Shown here: positions 15,975-23,475 of the stretch, piece by piece
Layout: each line of letters begins with the position of its first letter
Numbering within the stretch: position 1 is the first letter of the stretch
DNA from: an uncultured Litoreibacter sp.
GTDB lineage: Bacteria; Pseudomonadota; Alphaproteobacteria; Rhodobacterales; Rhodobacteraceae
Direction: 5' to 3'
Length of the DNA stretch: 64,000 nucleotides
Assembly (NCBI RefSeq): GCF_947501785.1
Contig: NZ_CANMXB010000001.1
Location: 372,001 to 436,000, forward strand
Made by a program: the position numbers and the translations under genes
The notes under the pieces: generated by a model
Database searches by the model: none
Seen by the model: the letters and a program-made list of their open reading frames with translations, nothing else
What the model was told of the DNA's origin: nothing

Positions 15975-17197
15975 CTGCTGTCCCACTCTTTGACGGCGCC
16001 GTCCCAGATGTTTTGCAGCATAGGGGCAGGGGTGACAGTGATAGGTTTCAGCTCGGCGACGCTTTTGTCGTTGCCGCCCATCAACTTGTGCAGCTCGCCA
16101 AAATGGAAGTCGCGTGTGTTTTTGCCGTCATGGTAGTCATGGCCCCCAAAGCTACGTGGGGTGACGGTCTGCGCCCCGTCGCGTGCGCGCGACGCCAGGT
16201 ATTGGCCCAAAGTGATGCCAAGAACAGCGCCCGCGGCGCTGTCAGATGGGAAGTGCACGCCCGCGACTGTCCGGTTCGCCGCAATGCGCGCTGCCATCCG
16301 GTAGTATTGGCTTTCCGGGTCGATCTCAGCAGGGCTTGTGTCGCCCGCCGCCAGCTCGGTCATCAGCGTCGCCACCAGGAAAGATTGCGTCGAGTGCCCG
16401 CTGGGGAAGGTGGCATGATCCGGCGTCTGGATCATTGGCTGCAGCCGGTCTGAAAACGCCACTGGGCGCGGGCAGCCCAAGGTCAGCTTCATTTCCATTG
16501 CGACAACGGAGGCAAGATAAATGCCGGTGAACAGCAATTCCATCGTCGCCGACGACCGGTTGGGGTGTAGCTGTGATATCGCCCCGAAGTAGGACATGAT
16601 GTCGTCCAGTTGGGTGTGAATTTCCGGCAAGCGGTCGCCGCGCAACTCGGCGTAGTTGGCCACCATCGAAAGATCCCGTTTGAAGTCATCATCCGACGGG
16701 CGCGACAGCCCCACCAGCCTTGAGAAGGTAATCTCAAAGTCATCCTTCTTCTTTTTGGACTTCGTGGCGCAATATAGGGTTGAGGACGCCAAATCGCCCT
16801 TAGGCCAGTCCGGGTCTTTGACGAATTTCAGATCATTGAGAAGTTCGGACGCCATAACGGCGCGTTTGTGGTCCCCGGTCAGTCGGGCATAACGCTCGAA
16901 CTTGGAGAGCGGTGTGAACGAACCGCCGATGCCAGCAATTGTCTCTGTCCCGATGATGCCTTCGCGGGCGCGCGACAGGGCTGTCGACAAGAGGGGTGAG
17001 GCAAAGCTGCCGGCATGGCTGCTTCCGGTATTGCCTGTGTTACCGGTGTTTCCCGTATTCCCAGTATTGCCCGTGTTACCGGTGTTTCCCGTATTTCCGG
17101 TGTTACCGGTGTTACCGGTGTTACCGGTGTTACCCGTATTGCCTGTGTTACCCGTATTGCCTGTGTTGCCGGTATTCCCGGTGTTAAAAAACGACAC
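15965..17197 (-). CDS. PAP2 / vanadium-haloperoxidase-like protein with N-terminal Asn-Thr-Gly repeats
   Basis: I chose the GTG at 17197, which has a GGGGGA ribosome site 6 bases upstream, giving about 410 residues; a longer TTG-started frame (17290) lacks such a site. Immediately after VSFF come 18 consecutive NTG tripeptides, then a linker. The rest is an acid-phosphatase/vanadium-haloperoxidase fold with all three motifs: K-x6-RP (KLTLGCPRP), PSGH (FPSGHSTQ) and R-x5-H-x3-D (RTVAGVHFPSD). Such enzymes either hydrolyse phosphate esters or, with vanadate, oxidise halides. Which applies cannot be read from the motifs. No classical signal peptide precedes the repeats. First gene of the operon with the Cys-finger protein and subtilase; divergent from the large regulator. 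Confidence 0.78.
   Translation of the reverse strand: MSFFNTGNTGNTGNTGNTGNTGNTGNTGNTGNTGNTGNTGNTGNTGNTGNTGNTGNTGSSHAGSFASPLLSTALSRAREGIIGTETIAGIGGSFTPLSKFERYARLTGDHKRAVMASELLNDLKFVKDPDWPKGDLASSTLYCATKSKKKKDDFEITFSRLVGLSRPSDDDFKRDLSMVANYAELRGDRLPEIHTQLDDIMSYFGAISQLHPNRSSATMELLFTGIYLASVVAMEMKLTLGCPRPVAFSDRLQPMIQTPDHATFPSGHSTQSFLVATLMTELAAGDTSPAEIDPESQYYRMAARIAANRTVAGVHFPSDSAAGAVLGITLGQYLASRARDGAQTVTPRSFGGHDYHDGKNTRDFHFGELHKLMGGNDKSVAELKPITVTPAPMLQNIWDGAVKEWDSRWT
17024..17185 (-). repeat. Eighteen tandem 9-bp repeats encoding (Asn-Thr-Gly)18
   Basis: On the plus strand 18 units of the form NCC(G/C/A/T)GT(A/G)TT follow without interruption (162 bases). Units vary at synonymous positions (AAC/AAT, ACC/ACA/ACG/ACT, GGT/GGC/GGG/GGA) while the tripeptide NTG stays constant. 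The variation shows selection on the protein rather than very recent slippage, yet the 9-bp period makes copy-number change likely. Confidence 0.95.
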
Positions 17198-17238
17198 TTT
17201 TCGTCCCCCACTTAAAATTACTTTATAAGTCAATTTGT

Positions 17239-17249
17239 CGGTATTACCG
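17239..17249. promoter_or_regulatory. Palindrome in the divergent intergenic region of the haloperoxidase/subtilase locus
   Basis: CGGTATTACCG is an 11-bp perfect palindrome (odd centre) in the 155-base, AT-rich space between the PAP2 operon (minus) and the winged-helix regulator (plus). It could be the regulator's binding site. There is no second copy nearby to support this. Confidence 0.3.
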
Positions 17250-17352
17250 TCAATGCCGCGAGCGTAGCGCTGTTTTGGAAAACAAATCAATCGTGGATGT
17301 AGAGTGCACGGTACGGGCCATTTGCCCTGTTTTGTGATATATTGGGACTATT

Positions 17353-18924
17353 ATGGCCAAAATTACACTTGATCTGGTCGGTCCCGTTACGGTCAGGGGA
17401 CCTGACGGCGCGGATTTGACCCCGGGCAGTATGAAAGCGCGTGGTTTGCTGGCGTCGCTCGGAACGTCGCGCCATATGCGGATGAACCGCTCGAAGCTGC
17501 AAGACCGCTTGTGGAGCGCCAGCCCGCCAGAACAAGGCGGCAACAGCCTGCGTCAATGTTTGACTGAAATTCGGCGCTCCTTCGGCATACATCGTGATGC
17601 GTTGCAGTCATCCGGGGGGCTTGCCTGGCTCGACCCCGATCTGATTGACGTTGTGTTACGCCCGGTCGAGGCCGACCAAATCGGCGCCAGCGAGTTTGCC
17701 GAAGATCTTGATATCCGGGACCCGGAATTTGAGGACTGGCTGCGGCAGGCGCGGCTGCAATTTACCAGCCAGCAGACATCGGCGCCGCCAAATCTCGGCT
17801 CTGAGATTGTGTTGGACGATGTCCCTGTGCCCGTCTTCATCATCGCGCCAACGGCAACGGGGCGCCCCGAGCTGGACGCGATGAGCGACATGGTGGTGCG
17901 CGACGGCGCGCAGCAGGCCGCGGAGTTTTTGTCGGCACTGATATATGATGAAGCACAATACACGGGGACAACCCAACAAGCGCTGCGCCTGTCGTGCAAG
18001 GCGATAGGTTTTGGCGATGTGCTTTCCATGCAGGTGGATGTCAGCCACCTGGCGACGGGGCGCCAAATTTGGGGAAGAAGCATCAACATTGATGCCAGCG
18101 ACGCAGTCGATCAGCGGCAGAAACTGTCAGCAGAACTGACTTTGGCGCTGTTGAATTACGAATTCGGGGCAGGGGGAGCCCATGAGGACCGCGCCTCACT
18201 GCGCGACATCTTCTCATTCGAGCCGGACCGGTTGTTCCGCGCCGAACGCGCATTGCGCATCGACGAGGGCGACCCGCGTAGCCGGGCCACCCGGCTGGCC
18301 CTCCGCGCGTTTGTACACAACACCATCTATTTCGAACGTTTGACCGATGACGGGCAAAGCCTTCTGGATGAAGCGACCGCGTTTTGCCGCGAGGCTTACG
18401 ATCTGGAGCCGCAAAATTCAGTGGTTCTGGCGGTTAGCTCTCTTCTCGCATTTAGAACAAAGCAGTTGGAGCTGGCCTTTGACCTTGCCACCCAAGCGGT
18501 ACGAGCCAACCCTGCAAACCCACTGAGCCGCTACAGCATGGCGAGCGCCTATACCGGCAATGGAGAGCATGAAACCGCTTTTCAGGAAGCAAAACTTGCA
18601 TTGTCCAGCCCGCTCACCGCGCTCAACCCCGCAATCTGGCTTATGGGATGTTCTGTTTCCGCCGTCCGCGCCGACCGACTGGAAGAGGCGCTGCGATATG
18701 CCACGACAGCGCATGGCTATGCGCCAGAGTTCCGACCAGCGCTGCGCGCCATGGCGGCATTGCATTTTAGAAACGGTGATGAGGAGGCGACTGTGAGAGC
18801 CTTAACCCGTCTGCAGCAGCTCGAACCCGATTTTTCGCTAAAACTGATGGCGACCGATTCGTACCCTGTACCCTCTCTCCGGGCCGCTGGACTGCTCCAA
18901 GTGACCACATCAGGGCTGATTTGA
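17353..18924 (+). CDS. Winged-helix (SARP/BTAD-like) regulator with TPR-like C-terminal half
   Basis: The 523-residue protein begins with an OmpR/SARP-type winged-helix region (about 1-100: LDLVGPVTVRGPDG, KARGLLASLG, RSKLQDRLW, NSLRQCLTEIRRSFG). Such domains bind direct DNA repeats. A middle section (about 155-270, VPVFIIAPTATG through LATGRQIWGRSIN) resembles the TolB-like or cyclase-associated region found between wHTH and TPR domains. The C-terminal half is rich in paired helices with Ala at regular spacing (AYDLEPQNSVVLAVSSLLAF, LATQAVRANPANPLSRYSMASAYTGNGEHETA), that is, TPR-like. It is divergent from the PAP2-finger-subtilase operon and most likely controls it. The signal sensed is unknown. 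No transmembrane segment was seen. Confidence 0.78.
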   Translation: MAKITLDLVGPVTVRGPDGADLTPGSMKARGLLASLGTSRHMRMNRSKLQDRLWSASPPEQGGNSLRQCLTEIRRSFGIHRDALQSSGGLAWLDPDLIDVVLRPVEADQIGASEFAEDLDIRDPEFEDWLRQARLQFTSQQTSAPPNLGSEIVLDDVPVPVFIIAPTATGRPELDAMSDMVVRDGAQQAAEFLSALIYDEAQYTGTTQQALRLSCKAIGFGDVLSMQVDVSHLATGRQIWGRSINIDASDAVDQRQKLSAELTLALLNYEFGAGGAHEDRASLRDIFSFEPDRLFRAERALRIDEGDPRSRATRLALRAFVHNTIYFERLTDDGQSLLDEATAFCREAYDLEPQNSVVLAVSSLLAFRTKQLELAFDLATQAVRANPANPLSRYSMASAYTGNGEHETAFQEAKLALSSPLTALNPAIWLMGCSVSAVRADRLEEALRYATTAHGYAPEFRPALRAMAALHFRNGDEEATVRALTRLQQLEPDFSLKLMATDSYPVPSLRAAGLLQVTTSGLI

Positions 18925-19043
18925 CGCGATATGGGGTAATTTAATTTTCCATTTACGGATTTTTAACGGTTTACCCAAGGTAAATTCACAACCCATTCAC
19001 GGCGATGAGAGATGCTGGTCTTGTCAGCAATTACGGTTGATGA

Positions 19044-19121
19044 GGCCGACGACACTTTTGTTACCCAGTACTTCGGTACGAGTATTTTATTACCTAGCAA
19101 TTTATCCCCGTGTCGTCGGCC
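19044..19121. repeat. 12-bp perfect inverted repeat enclosing a UUCG hairpin; possible structured RNA
   Basis: GGCCGACGACAC (19044-19055) and GTGTCGTCGGCC (19110-19121) are exact complements separated by 54 AT-rich bases. Inside is a small GTAC-TTCG-GTAC hairpin (about 19068-19079). There is no open frame. It lies in the 265-base convergent gap between the regulator and pqiC, just before a terminator hairpin. It could be a small RNA, a long-loop terminator of the regulator message, or a miniature mobile-element remnant; none can be chosen from sequence alone. Confidence 0.45.
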
Positions 19122-19133
19122 ATAATTCCCAGA

Positions 19134-19166
19134 AAACCCGTCAATCGCATTACGATTGGCGGGTTT
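19134..19166 (-). terminator. Rho-independent terminator of the pqi operon
   Basis: AAACCCGTCAATCG (19134-19147) pairs with CGATTGGCGGGTTT (19153-19166) over 14 bp with one G-U pair and a 5-base loop. On the minus strand the stem is followed by TTTTC, suiting termination after pqiC (stop at 19190). It may also stop the plus-strand regulator transcript. Confidence 0.75.
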
Positions 19167-19189
19167 GCCCATTTTAGGCGGATTGCAGC

Positions 19190-19747
19190 TTATTTGAGGC
19201 CGTTACGTGCGATGAATTTTGCCAAGTCGAGAACAACCTGCCCGCGGGCTGCTGCTATGGCGGCAGGACCGCCTTCCAAATCGAAGGGCGCCGACTGTTC
19301 AAACAAGCCTGATCTTTCCCGACCTTCTTCGACCGCAACGAAATATTGACCTGAGGCGCGGAATATCCCGTCTGACCCGGCCAACAGTTCCTCAAACCGG
19401 ATTTCCAAACGTGCGTCGGGGAAGGCTTCAAATGGCCACGGGTCCGACGCAATGCGGGCACCGGTCAATTTTGACAGGTTGCGGGTCATATCCAGCGCGA
19501 TTGCACGCTCGGGCGCATCCGCCCACAACACGCTTGTTGAACTCTTCAGCACGCCACCTTCGCCTTCGAGGGTGATCTCATCGGCTGCGGCATAGCTGGG
19601 TAGGGTCACATCGCGAATTTCCACCGACCCAAACCCGATACGTATGGTTTCCGTGACGGCGGGCGGCGCCGCTGTGTAGCGGTCAGCATCTCCGCCGCAC
19701 GCACCAAGGGCCATGACGGCGGCTAGAGCAAATCGGGTCCTAAACAT
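19190..19747 (-). CDS. pqiC: PqiC-like lipoprotein of the Pqi lipid-transport system
   Basis: The ATG at 19747 gives 185 residues beginning MFRTRFALAAVMALGACGG, a lipoprotein signal with the lipid-acceptor Cys at about residue 17. The body resembles the ABC-type transport auxiliary lipoprotein family (PqiC/YmbA): RIGFGSVEIRDVTLPSYAAADEI, TSVLWADAPERAIALDMTRNLS, RLEIRFEELL. These sit on the inner leaflet of the outer membrane and receive the PqiB needle. It starts 4 bases after the pqiB stop and ends the operon. Confidence 0.85.
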   Translation of the reverse strand: MFRTRFALAAVMALGACGGDADRYTAAPPAVTETIRIGFGSVEIRDVTLPSYAAADEITLEGEGGVLKSSTSVLWADAPERAIALDMTRNLSKLTGARIASDPWPFEAFPDARLEIRFEELLAGSDGIFRASGQYFVAVEEGRERSGLFEQSAPFDLEGGPAAIAAARGQVVLDLAKFIARNGLK

Positions 19748-19751
19748 GAAA

Positions 19752-22166
19752 CTAGCGTCCTCTGACCAACGAGCTTGGGTTACGCTCAATTGTTTTGGCC
19801 AGAGACGCAAGCGCCTTGGCGGCTTTTTGGATATCGCGCAATGCGGCTTCAACATCGCGGCTGATCTCCTCGCCCTTGTCGAAACCGCGTATCGTGGTGC
19901 TGGCCTGATTGAGCACACTGGACATCCGCGTCATAAGCGCCGGCAGGTCGTCTGCCGCAACGGCGACAGCATCGGCGGCAGAGCGGGCGGAGGCCAACGT
20001 GGCATTGGCATTTTCGATAACGCCGCCTTCGCGGATCGCTTTCAGGGTTGCCTCGATCTCCAACAATGCGGCGCTCAGATCAGCTGGCAAGGCCTTGAAC
20101 GCATCGGTGCCAATGACCGTATCAGCCGTTGCGGCTAGGTCGGTCAGTTCCTGAACCAGCGTATCGACGGGCAGGGCTTCGGCCTTGTCAGCGACTGCTT
20201 GGAATGACGCGAGCAACTCCGGCACGCCTTCTGCCGCGCTGGTGACGCCTTTTGCAGCGTTGCCAGCCTGGTCCACGGCGTCACGCAGGCGTTGAACGAG
20301 CTGCTCTTCCTCGATGCTGGTGAGCAGCTTGTTGGCATTCTCGAGCAATCCGCCGTTCTGGCGTAATGCTTGAAGGGTGCTTTCAACTTCGCCAAGGGCG
20401 GCACTGAGGTCACCGGGCAATGCTTGCGTGGCTTCGCTTTTGAGAAGCGTGTCCGCGCTTGCGGCAACGCGCGCCAGTTCCGCCATCAATTCTTCCGCTG
20501 GCAGGGCTGTGGCCTTGTCAGCGAGCGCGGTGACCGAAGTCAGCAGCGCGGGCAGACCAACAATGGCTGTATCAACGCCTTCCGCGGCCACTGTAGCAGC
20601 GTCTACCGCCTTGCCAAGGCGGGTGACCAGCTGCTCCTGCTCCAATTGGGCGACGATTTTTTCGATCCGTTCCAAAGTGGCGTTTAACACGACAGGCACG
20701 TTTTGAATTTCGTCCGAGGTCACGAGGCCGCGGACATCGCCCAACAGACCCACAACTTCGGCAGGCGCGTCTTGCAGGTCTTCATTGCCAACGAATGTTC
20801 GCGCCGCATTCAGAAAACCAATGGCGGAGTCCAACAATTCTTCGATTGGCAGATTGTTAATGCGCGTGATGACGCCCTCGACGGTACCTGCCGCGTCTGT
20901 GATCTGCCCGGCCGTCGTAGGTAGCTGCGGGATCTCCGCGTTCATGTCGAATTCCGCATCTGCCGCATCCTCGATCTGAAGAAACTCTACCTTCAGCCCG
21001 CCGGTCAACAGGCTGGCAGAGGTCAACCGTGCGCGGAAGCCTTCCCGCACCCGCCCGGCAAGGAAGTTCAGCGCCGCGGCGGGGGATGGGGTCGATTCCA
21101 AGCCAAGCTTGGCCGGCTGAATGGCCAGTGTCGCGTTCAAGCGCACGCGCCCGTCGCCAAACTGCGCCCGGTCGACAATGCCCGACACGCTTTGCACTTC
21201 GCCGATCTTCAGCCCGCTGAGCTCTACGGCGGCGCCCACGGCCAGACCCGACACGTTGTCATCAAAGATCGCGTTGACCTGCAGCGTTTCCACCTCAGAG
21301 GCGTTGAAGACAGAATTTCGCGCGGTTTCCTCGTCAACGTTGATCAAGAAAGTTTCGCCATCGGGGACCCGCTCCCCACCGGACACAAACGTATCAAATG
21401 AAATGCCGCCAGAGATGAGCGTGGCCAACGAGGTAAAGTCGATCTCCGCGCCGGAGGCACCAATGGATACGCTGAAGCCGGACGTTTCCCAGAAACGGGT
21501 CGATGCGGTGATCAACCGCCCGTGCGGCTCATAGATGATGGCCTCGGCAATGGCATAGTTGGTGCGCGGTGAGATACGCGCCTTGCCGACGCGCCCAACT
21601 TCGATGCCGCGAAAGAAAATCGGGGCGTTTTCGGTCAACTGACCGTTGGCAGTGGCCCGCAAAGCGATCTCAAGGCCCGGTTTGCTGGGCCGAAACAGCG
21701 GTGCATCTTCAAGCCCGCGGAATTCAGATGCGGCCTCGCCAATCTCGCTGTCCCACGAGCCTTCGATGAAGACACCTGAAAGAACAGTGTCCAGCCCGCT
21801 GACCCCGCGCGCTGTCAGTTCGGGACGGACCACCCAGAATGTGGACCCGTTGTCGACGTAAGGCGCGACGTTCTTGTCCAACCGCACTGTCGCCAGAACT
21901 GTGCCCAACCCGTCGGTGAAGCTAACATCTTCGACAACGCCCACGGCAATGTCGCGGTATTTCAGTAAGGTCTCATCCTTTGAAATCCCGGCCCCATTCT
22001 CGAACTCGATCGTGATCACCGGTCCGCGGTTGGAATAGCTTTGCCATGCCACGCCCAGGGCAATGGCGAGGGCGATCAGCGGGATGAACCAGACAAAAGA
22101 GACCTGCGAAAAGACGCCGCCGCTGCGGGCAGGCTCGATCTTCACCTCTGTGGGCGTCTTTGCCAT
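19752..22166 (-). CDS. pqiB: PqiB-like MCE-domain lipid transport protein, C-terminally extended
   Basis: The 804-residue protein has one N-terminal transmembrane helix (about 20-42) and three MCE domains (roughly 48-140, 165-240 and 295-360). A long Ala/Leu-rich helical region follows. In E. coli PqiB (about 546 residues) the MCE rings and coiled coil form a tunnel across the periplasm. Here the helical part is some 250 residues longer and contains a clear tandem duplication of about 110 residues (LVTRLGKAVDAA.../LVQRLRDAVDQA...; LPGDLSAALGEVESTL/LPADLSAALLEIEATL). It abuts pqiA' (1-base gap) and precedes pqiC. The longer needle may reflect a wider span or different assembly. Confidence 0.9.
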   Translation of the reverse strand: MAKTPTEVKIEPARSGGVFSQVSFVWFIPLIALAIALGVAWQSYSNRGPVITIEFENGAGISKDETLLKYRDIAVGVVEDVSFTDGLGTVLATVRLDKNVAPYVDNGSTFWVVRPELTARGVSGLDTVLSGVFIEGSWDSEIGEAASEFRGLEDAPLFRPSKPGLEIALRATANGQLTENAPIFFRGIEVGRVGKARISPRTNYAIAEAIIYEPHGRLITASTRFWETSGFSVSIGASGAEIDFTSLATLISGGISFDTFVSGGERVPDGETFLINVDEETARNSVFNASEVETLQVNAIFDDNVSGLAVGAAVELSGLKIGEVQSVSGIVDRAQFGDGRVRLNATLAIQPAKLGLESTPSPAAALNFLAGRVREGFRARLTSASLLTGGLKVEFLQIEDAADAEFDMNAEIPQLPTTAGQITDAAGTVEGVITRINNLPIEELLDSAIGFLNAARTFVGNEDLQDAPAEVVGLLGDVRGLVTSDEIQNVPVVLNATLERIEKIVAQLEQEQLVTRLGKAVDAATVAAEGVDTAIVGLPALLTSVTALADKATALPAEELMAELARVAASADTLLKSEATQALPGDLSAALGEVESTLQALRQNGGLLENANKLLTSIEEEQLVQRLRDAVDQAGNAAKGVTSAAEGVPELLASFQAVADKAEALPVDTLVQELTDLAATADTVIGTDAFKALPADLSAALLEIEATLKAIREGGVIENANATLASARSAADAVAVAADDLPALMTRMSSVLNQASTTIRGFDKGEEISRDVEAALRDIQKAAKALASLAKTIERNPSSLVRGR
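19975..20634 (-). repeat. Tandem duplication (two about 110-residue units) within pqiB
   Basis: Two successive units in the PqiB C-terminal helical region align along their whole length, from QLV(T/Q)RL..AVD through GVP.LL, AL(P), SADT/TADT and LP.DLSAAL to ENAN. The nucleotide period is about 330 bases (boundaries approximate). A more diverged related segment precedes the first unit. Confidence 0.75.
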
Positions 22167-22811
22167 CTATTCCTCCCCCTCGACATCAGCCTTTTGAGCA
22201 TCCCAAATCAGGCGCGAGTCAAAGCTCTGCGCAGACAACATGGTGAAAATCACCGAGAGCGCAAAGAACAGGCTCGCCGGACCGGGGGTGACCGACGCGA
22301 GCGTGTTGAGTTGCACAAGCGAGGACATGATCGCAACCACAAAGATGTCAATCATCGACCAGCGACCGATATACTCCACAACCTCGTACAGTATCTGACG
22401 CTGGCGGCGGGTTGCGGTATCGACCCGTTTGACGCTGATGGCCAGATAGGCGATTGCGAAGAACTTCCCAAGCGGGATGACCACGCTGGCAAACAAAATG
22501 ATCAGCGCCACACCGACCGCGTCATGGGTCAAAAGTTCGACCGCGCCGCCTACGATCGTATCCTCTTGAACCTGAAACAGGGTGCGGGTGCGCAGCATCG
22601 GAAACAGGTTGGCAGGGATGTAGCACATGAAGCCGACAAACCACCACGCCCAGACCCGCTGAAGGCTCTTATGGTCACGCGAGATGAGTGTTTTGCCGCA
22701 GCGGCCGCAGGTGGTTGTCCCTGTGGGCCAAACCTGAGTGCAGCGACGGCACCCCACCACGCCCAGCTCGCGCGCCGTGGCCACGTCGAACATGTCTGGT
22801 GCAAGGCTCAT
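22167..22811 (-). CDS. pqiA: PqiA-domain membrane protein (second half)
   Basis: The ATG at 22811 overlaps the stop of the preceding pqiA-type gene (ATGA) and gives 214 residues. It opens with a zinc-ribbon-like pair CRRC...CGRCGK (about residues 20-40). Four hydrophobic helices follow, with the PqiA features NLFPML, VVIPLGKFFAI and WSMIDIFVVAIM. In E. coli one PqiA polypeptide contains two such modules; here they are separate genes. It is an inner-membrane partner of PqiB in lipid trafficking. Confidence 0.88.
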   Translation of the reverse strand: MSLAPDMFDVATARELGVVGCRRCTQVWPTGTTTCGRCGKTLISRDHKSLQRVWAWWFVGFMCYIPANLFPMLRTRTLFQVQEDTIVGGAVELLTHDAVGVALIILFASVVIPLGKFFAIAYLAISVKRVDTATRRQRQILYEVVEYIGRWSMIDIFVVAIMSSLVQLNTLASVTPGPASLFFALSVIFTMLSAQSFDSRLIWDAQKADVEGEE

Positions 22812-23443
22812 TTTCGCAGCCCGTCCAGCGACTTCCAGACAGTCCAGCGACACATGAACCGGTCCTGGGCAACGACCAGCAACACAAGCAGCGCGAACAT
22901 CCAAAACGCCGGGCCAAAAGTGACATCCGCCAAATCGGTCAGTTTGACCAATGCCACGGCACAGCCAATGGCGAAAATCTCGGCCATGGACCAGGGCCGC
23001 AGCGCCTCGGCCAGGCGAAACGCTTGACGCGATCCCCTTGCAGGCATCCGATCCAACACAACAGGAACCAAGACATAAAGCGCCAACAGCACGCGAAGCA
23101 GCGGTATGAAAATGATCAGCGCCGCAGTTGACAGCGCAAGCGCCACCAGTGGCCCATCACTAAAGGCGAGGGCCGCATCAAGAATTGAAACCGAGTTGGA
23201 GTTTCCCGCCGCCCTGAGTGTCAGAAATGGGAAAACTGTCGCCGCGATGACCAGCACCACAATCGCCAGCGAGACCGCTATGATTTGCAGTCCGGCCTTG
23301 GCGCGCGGGGCGATCAGCACGGTGTGACAACGCACACACACCGCCCGTTCCCCAGTACGAGGCCGCTCAAGCTTATAGGCTGCATCGCAATGCGGGCAGA
23401 CGATAAGGTCGGTGATTGGCTGTGGCGGCGGCAGGCTGGTCAT
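22808..23443 (-). CDS. pqiA: PqiA-domain membrane protein (first half)
   Basis: A 211-residue inner-membrane protein with an N-terminal double CxxC zinc-ribbon (CPHCDAAY, CVRCHTV, about residues 16-40) and four hydrophobic helices. It includes the family motifs VFPFL and PWSMAEIFAIG. Overlap with the second PqiA gene by 4 bases points to obligate co-expression, so the two proteins probably act as a heterodimer in place of the fused PqiA. It is the first pqi gene, 32 bases downstream of the TetR-type gene on the same strand. Confidence 0.88.
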   Translation of the reverse strand: MTSLPPPQPITDLIVCPHCDAAYKLERPRTGERAVCVRCHTVLIAPRAKAGLQIIAVSLAIVVLVIAATVFPFLTLRAAGNSNSVSILDAALAFSDGPLVALALSTAALIIFIPLLRVLLALYVLVPVVLDRMPARGSRQAFRLAEALRPWSMAEIFAIGCAVALVKLTDLADVTFGPAFWMFALLVLLVVAQDRFMCRWTVWKSLDGLRK

Positions 23444-23475
23444 TGGGCAAGACTAATTCAGCCGGTCGTAATGAT

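Noticed and set aside
17024-17185. Possible CRISPR array.
   Set aside because: Units are 9 bases with no spacers and encode a regular peptide; no cas genes in the window.
16902-17228. Plus-strand frames across the 9-bp repeats that read as Leu-Pro-Val or Tyr-Arg-Cys repeats.
   Set aside because: They are other-frame readings of the (Asn-Thr-Gly)18 tract; the flanking sequence codes only on the minus strand.
14050-18924. Interpretation of the subtilase/PAP2 locus as a known phage-defence system.
   Set aside because: No nuclease, reverse transcriptase, TIR, Argonaute or other hallmark defence domain is present and there is no prophage or defence island around it. The defence idea has no positive support.
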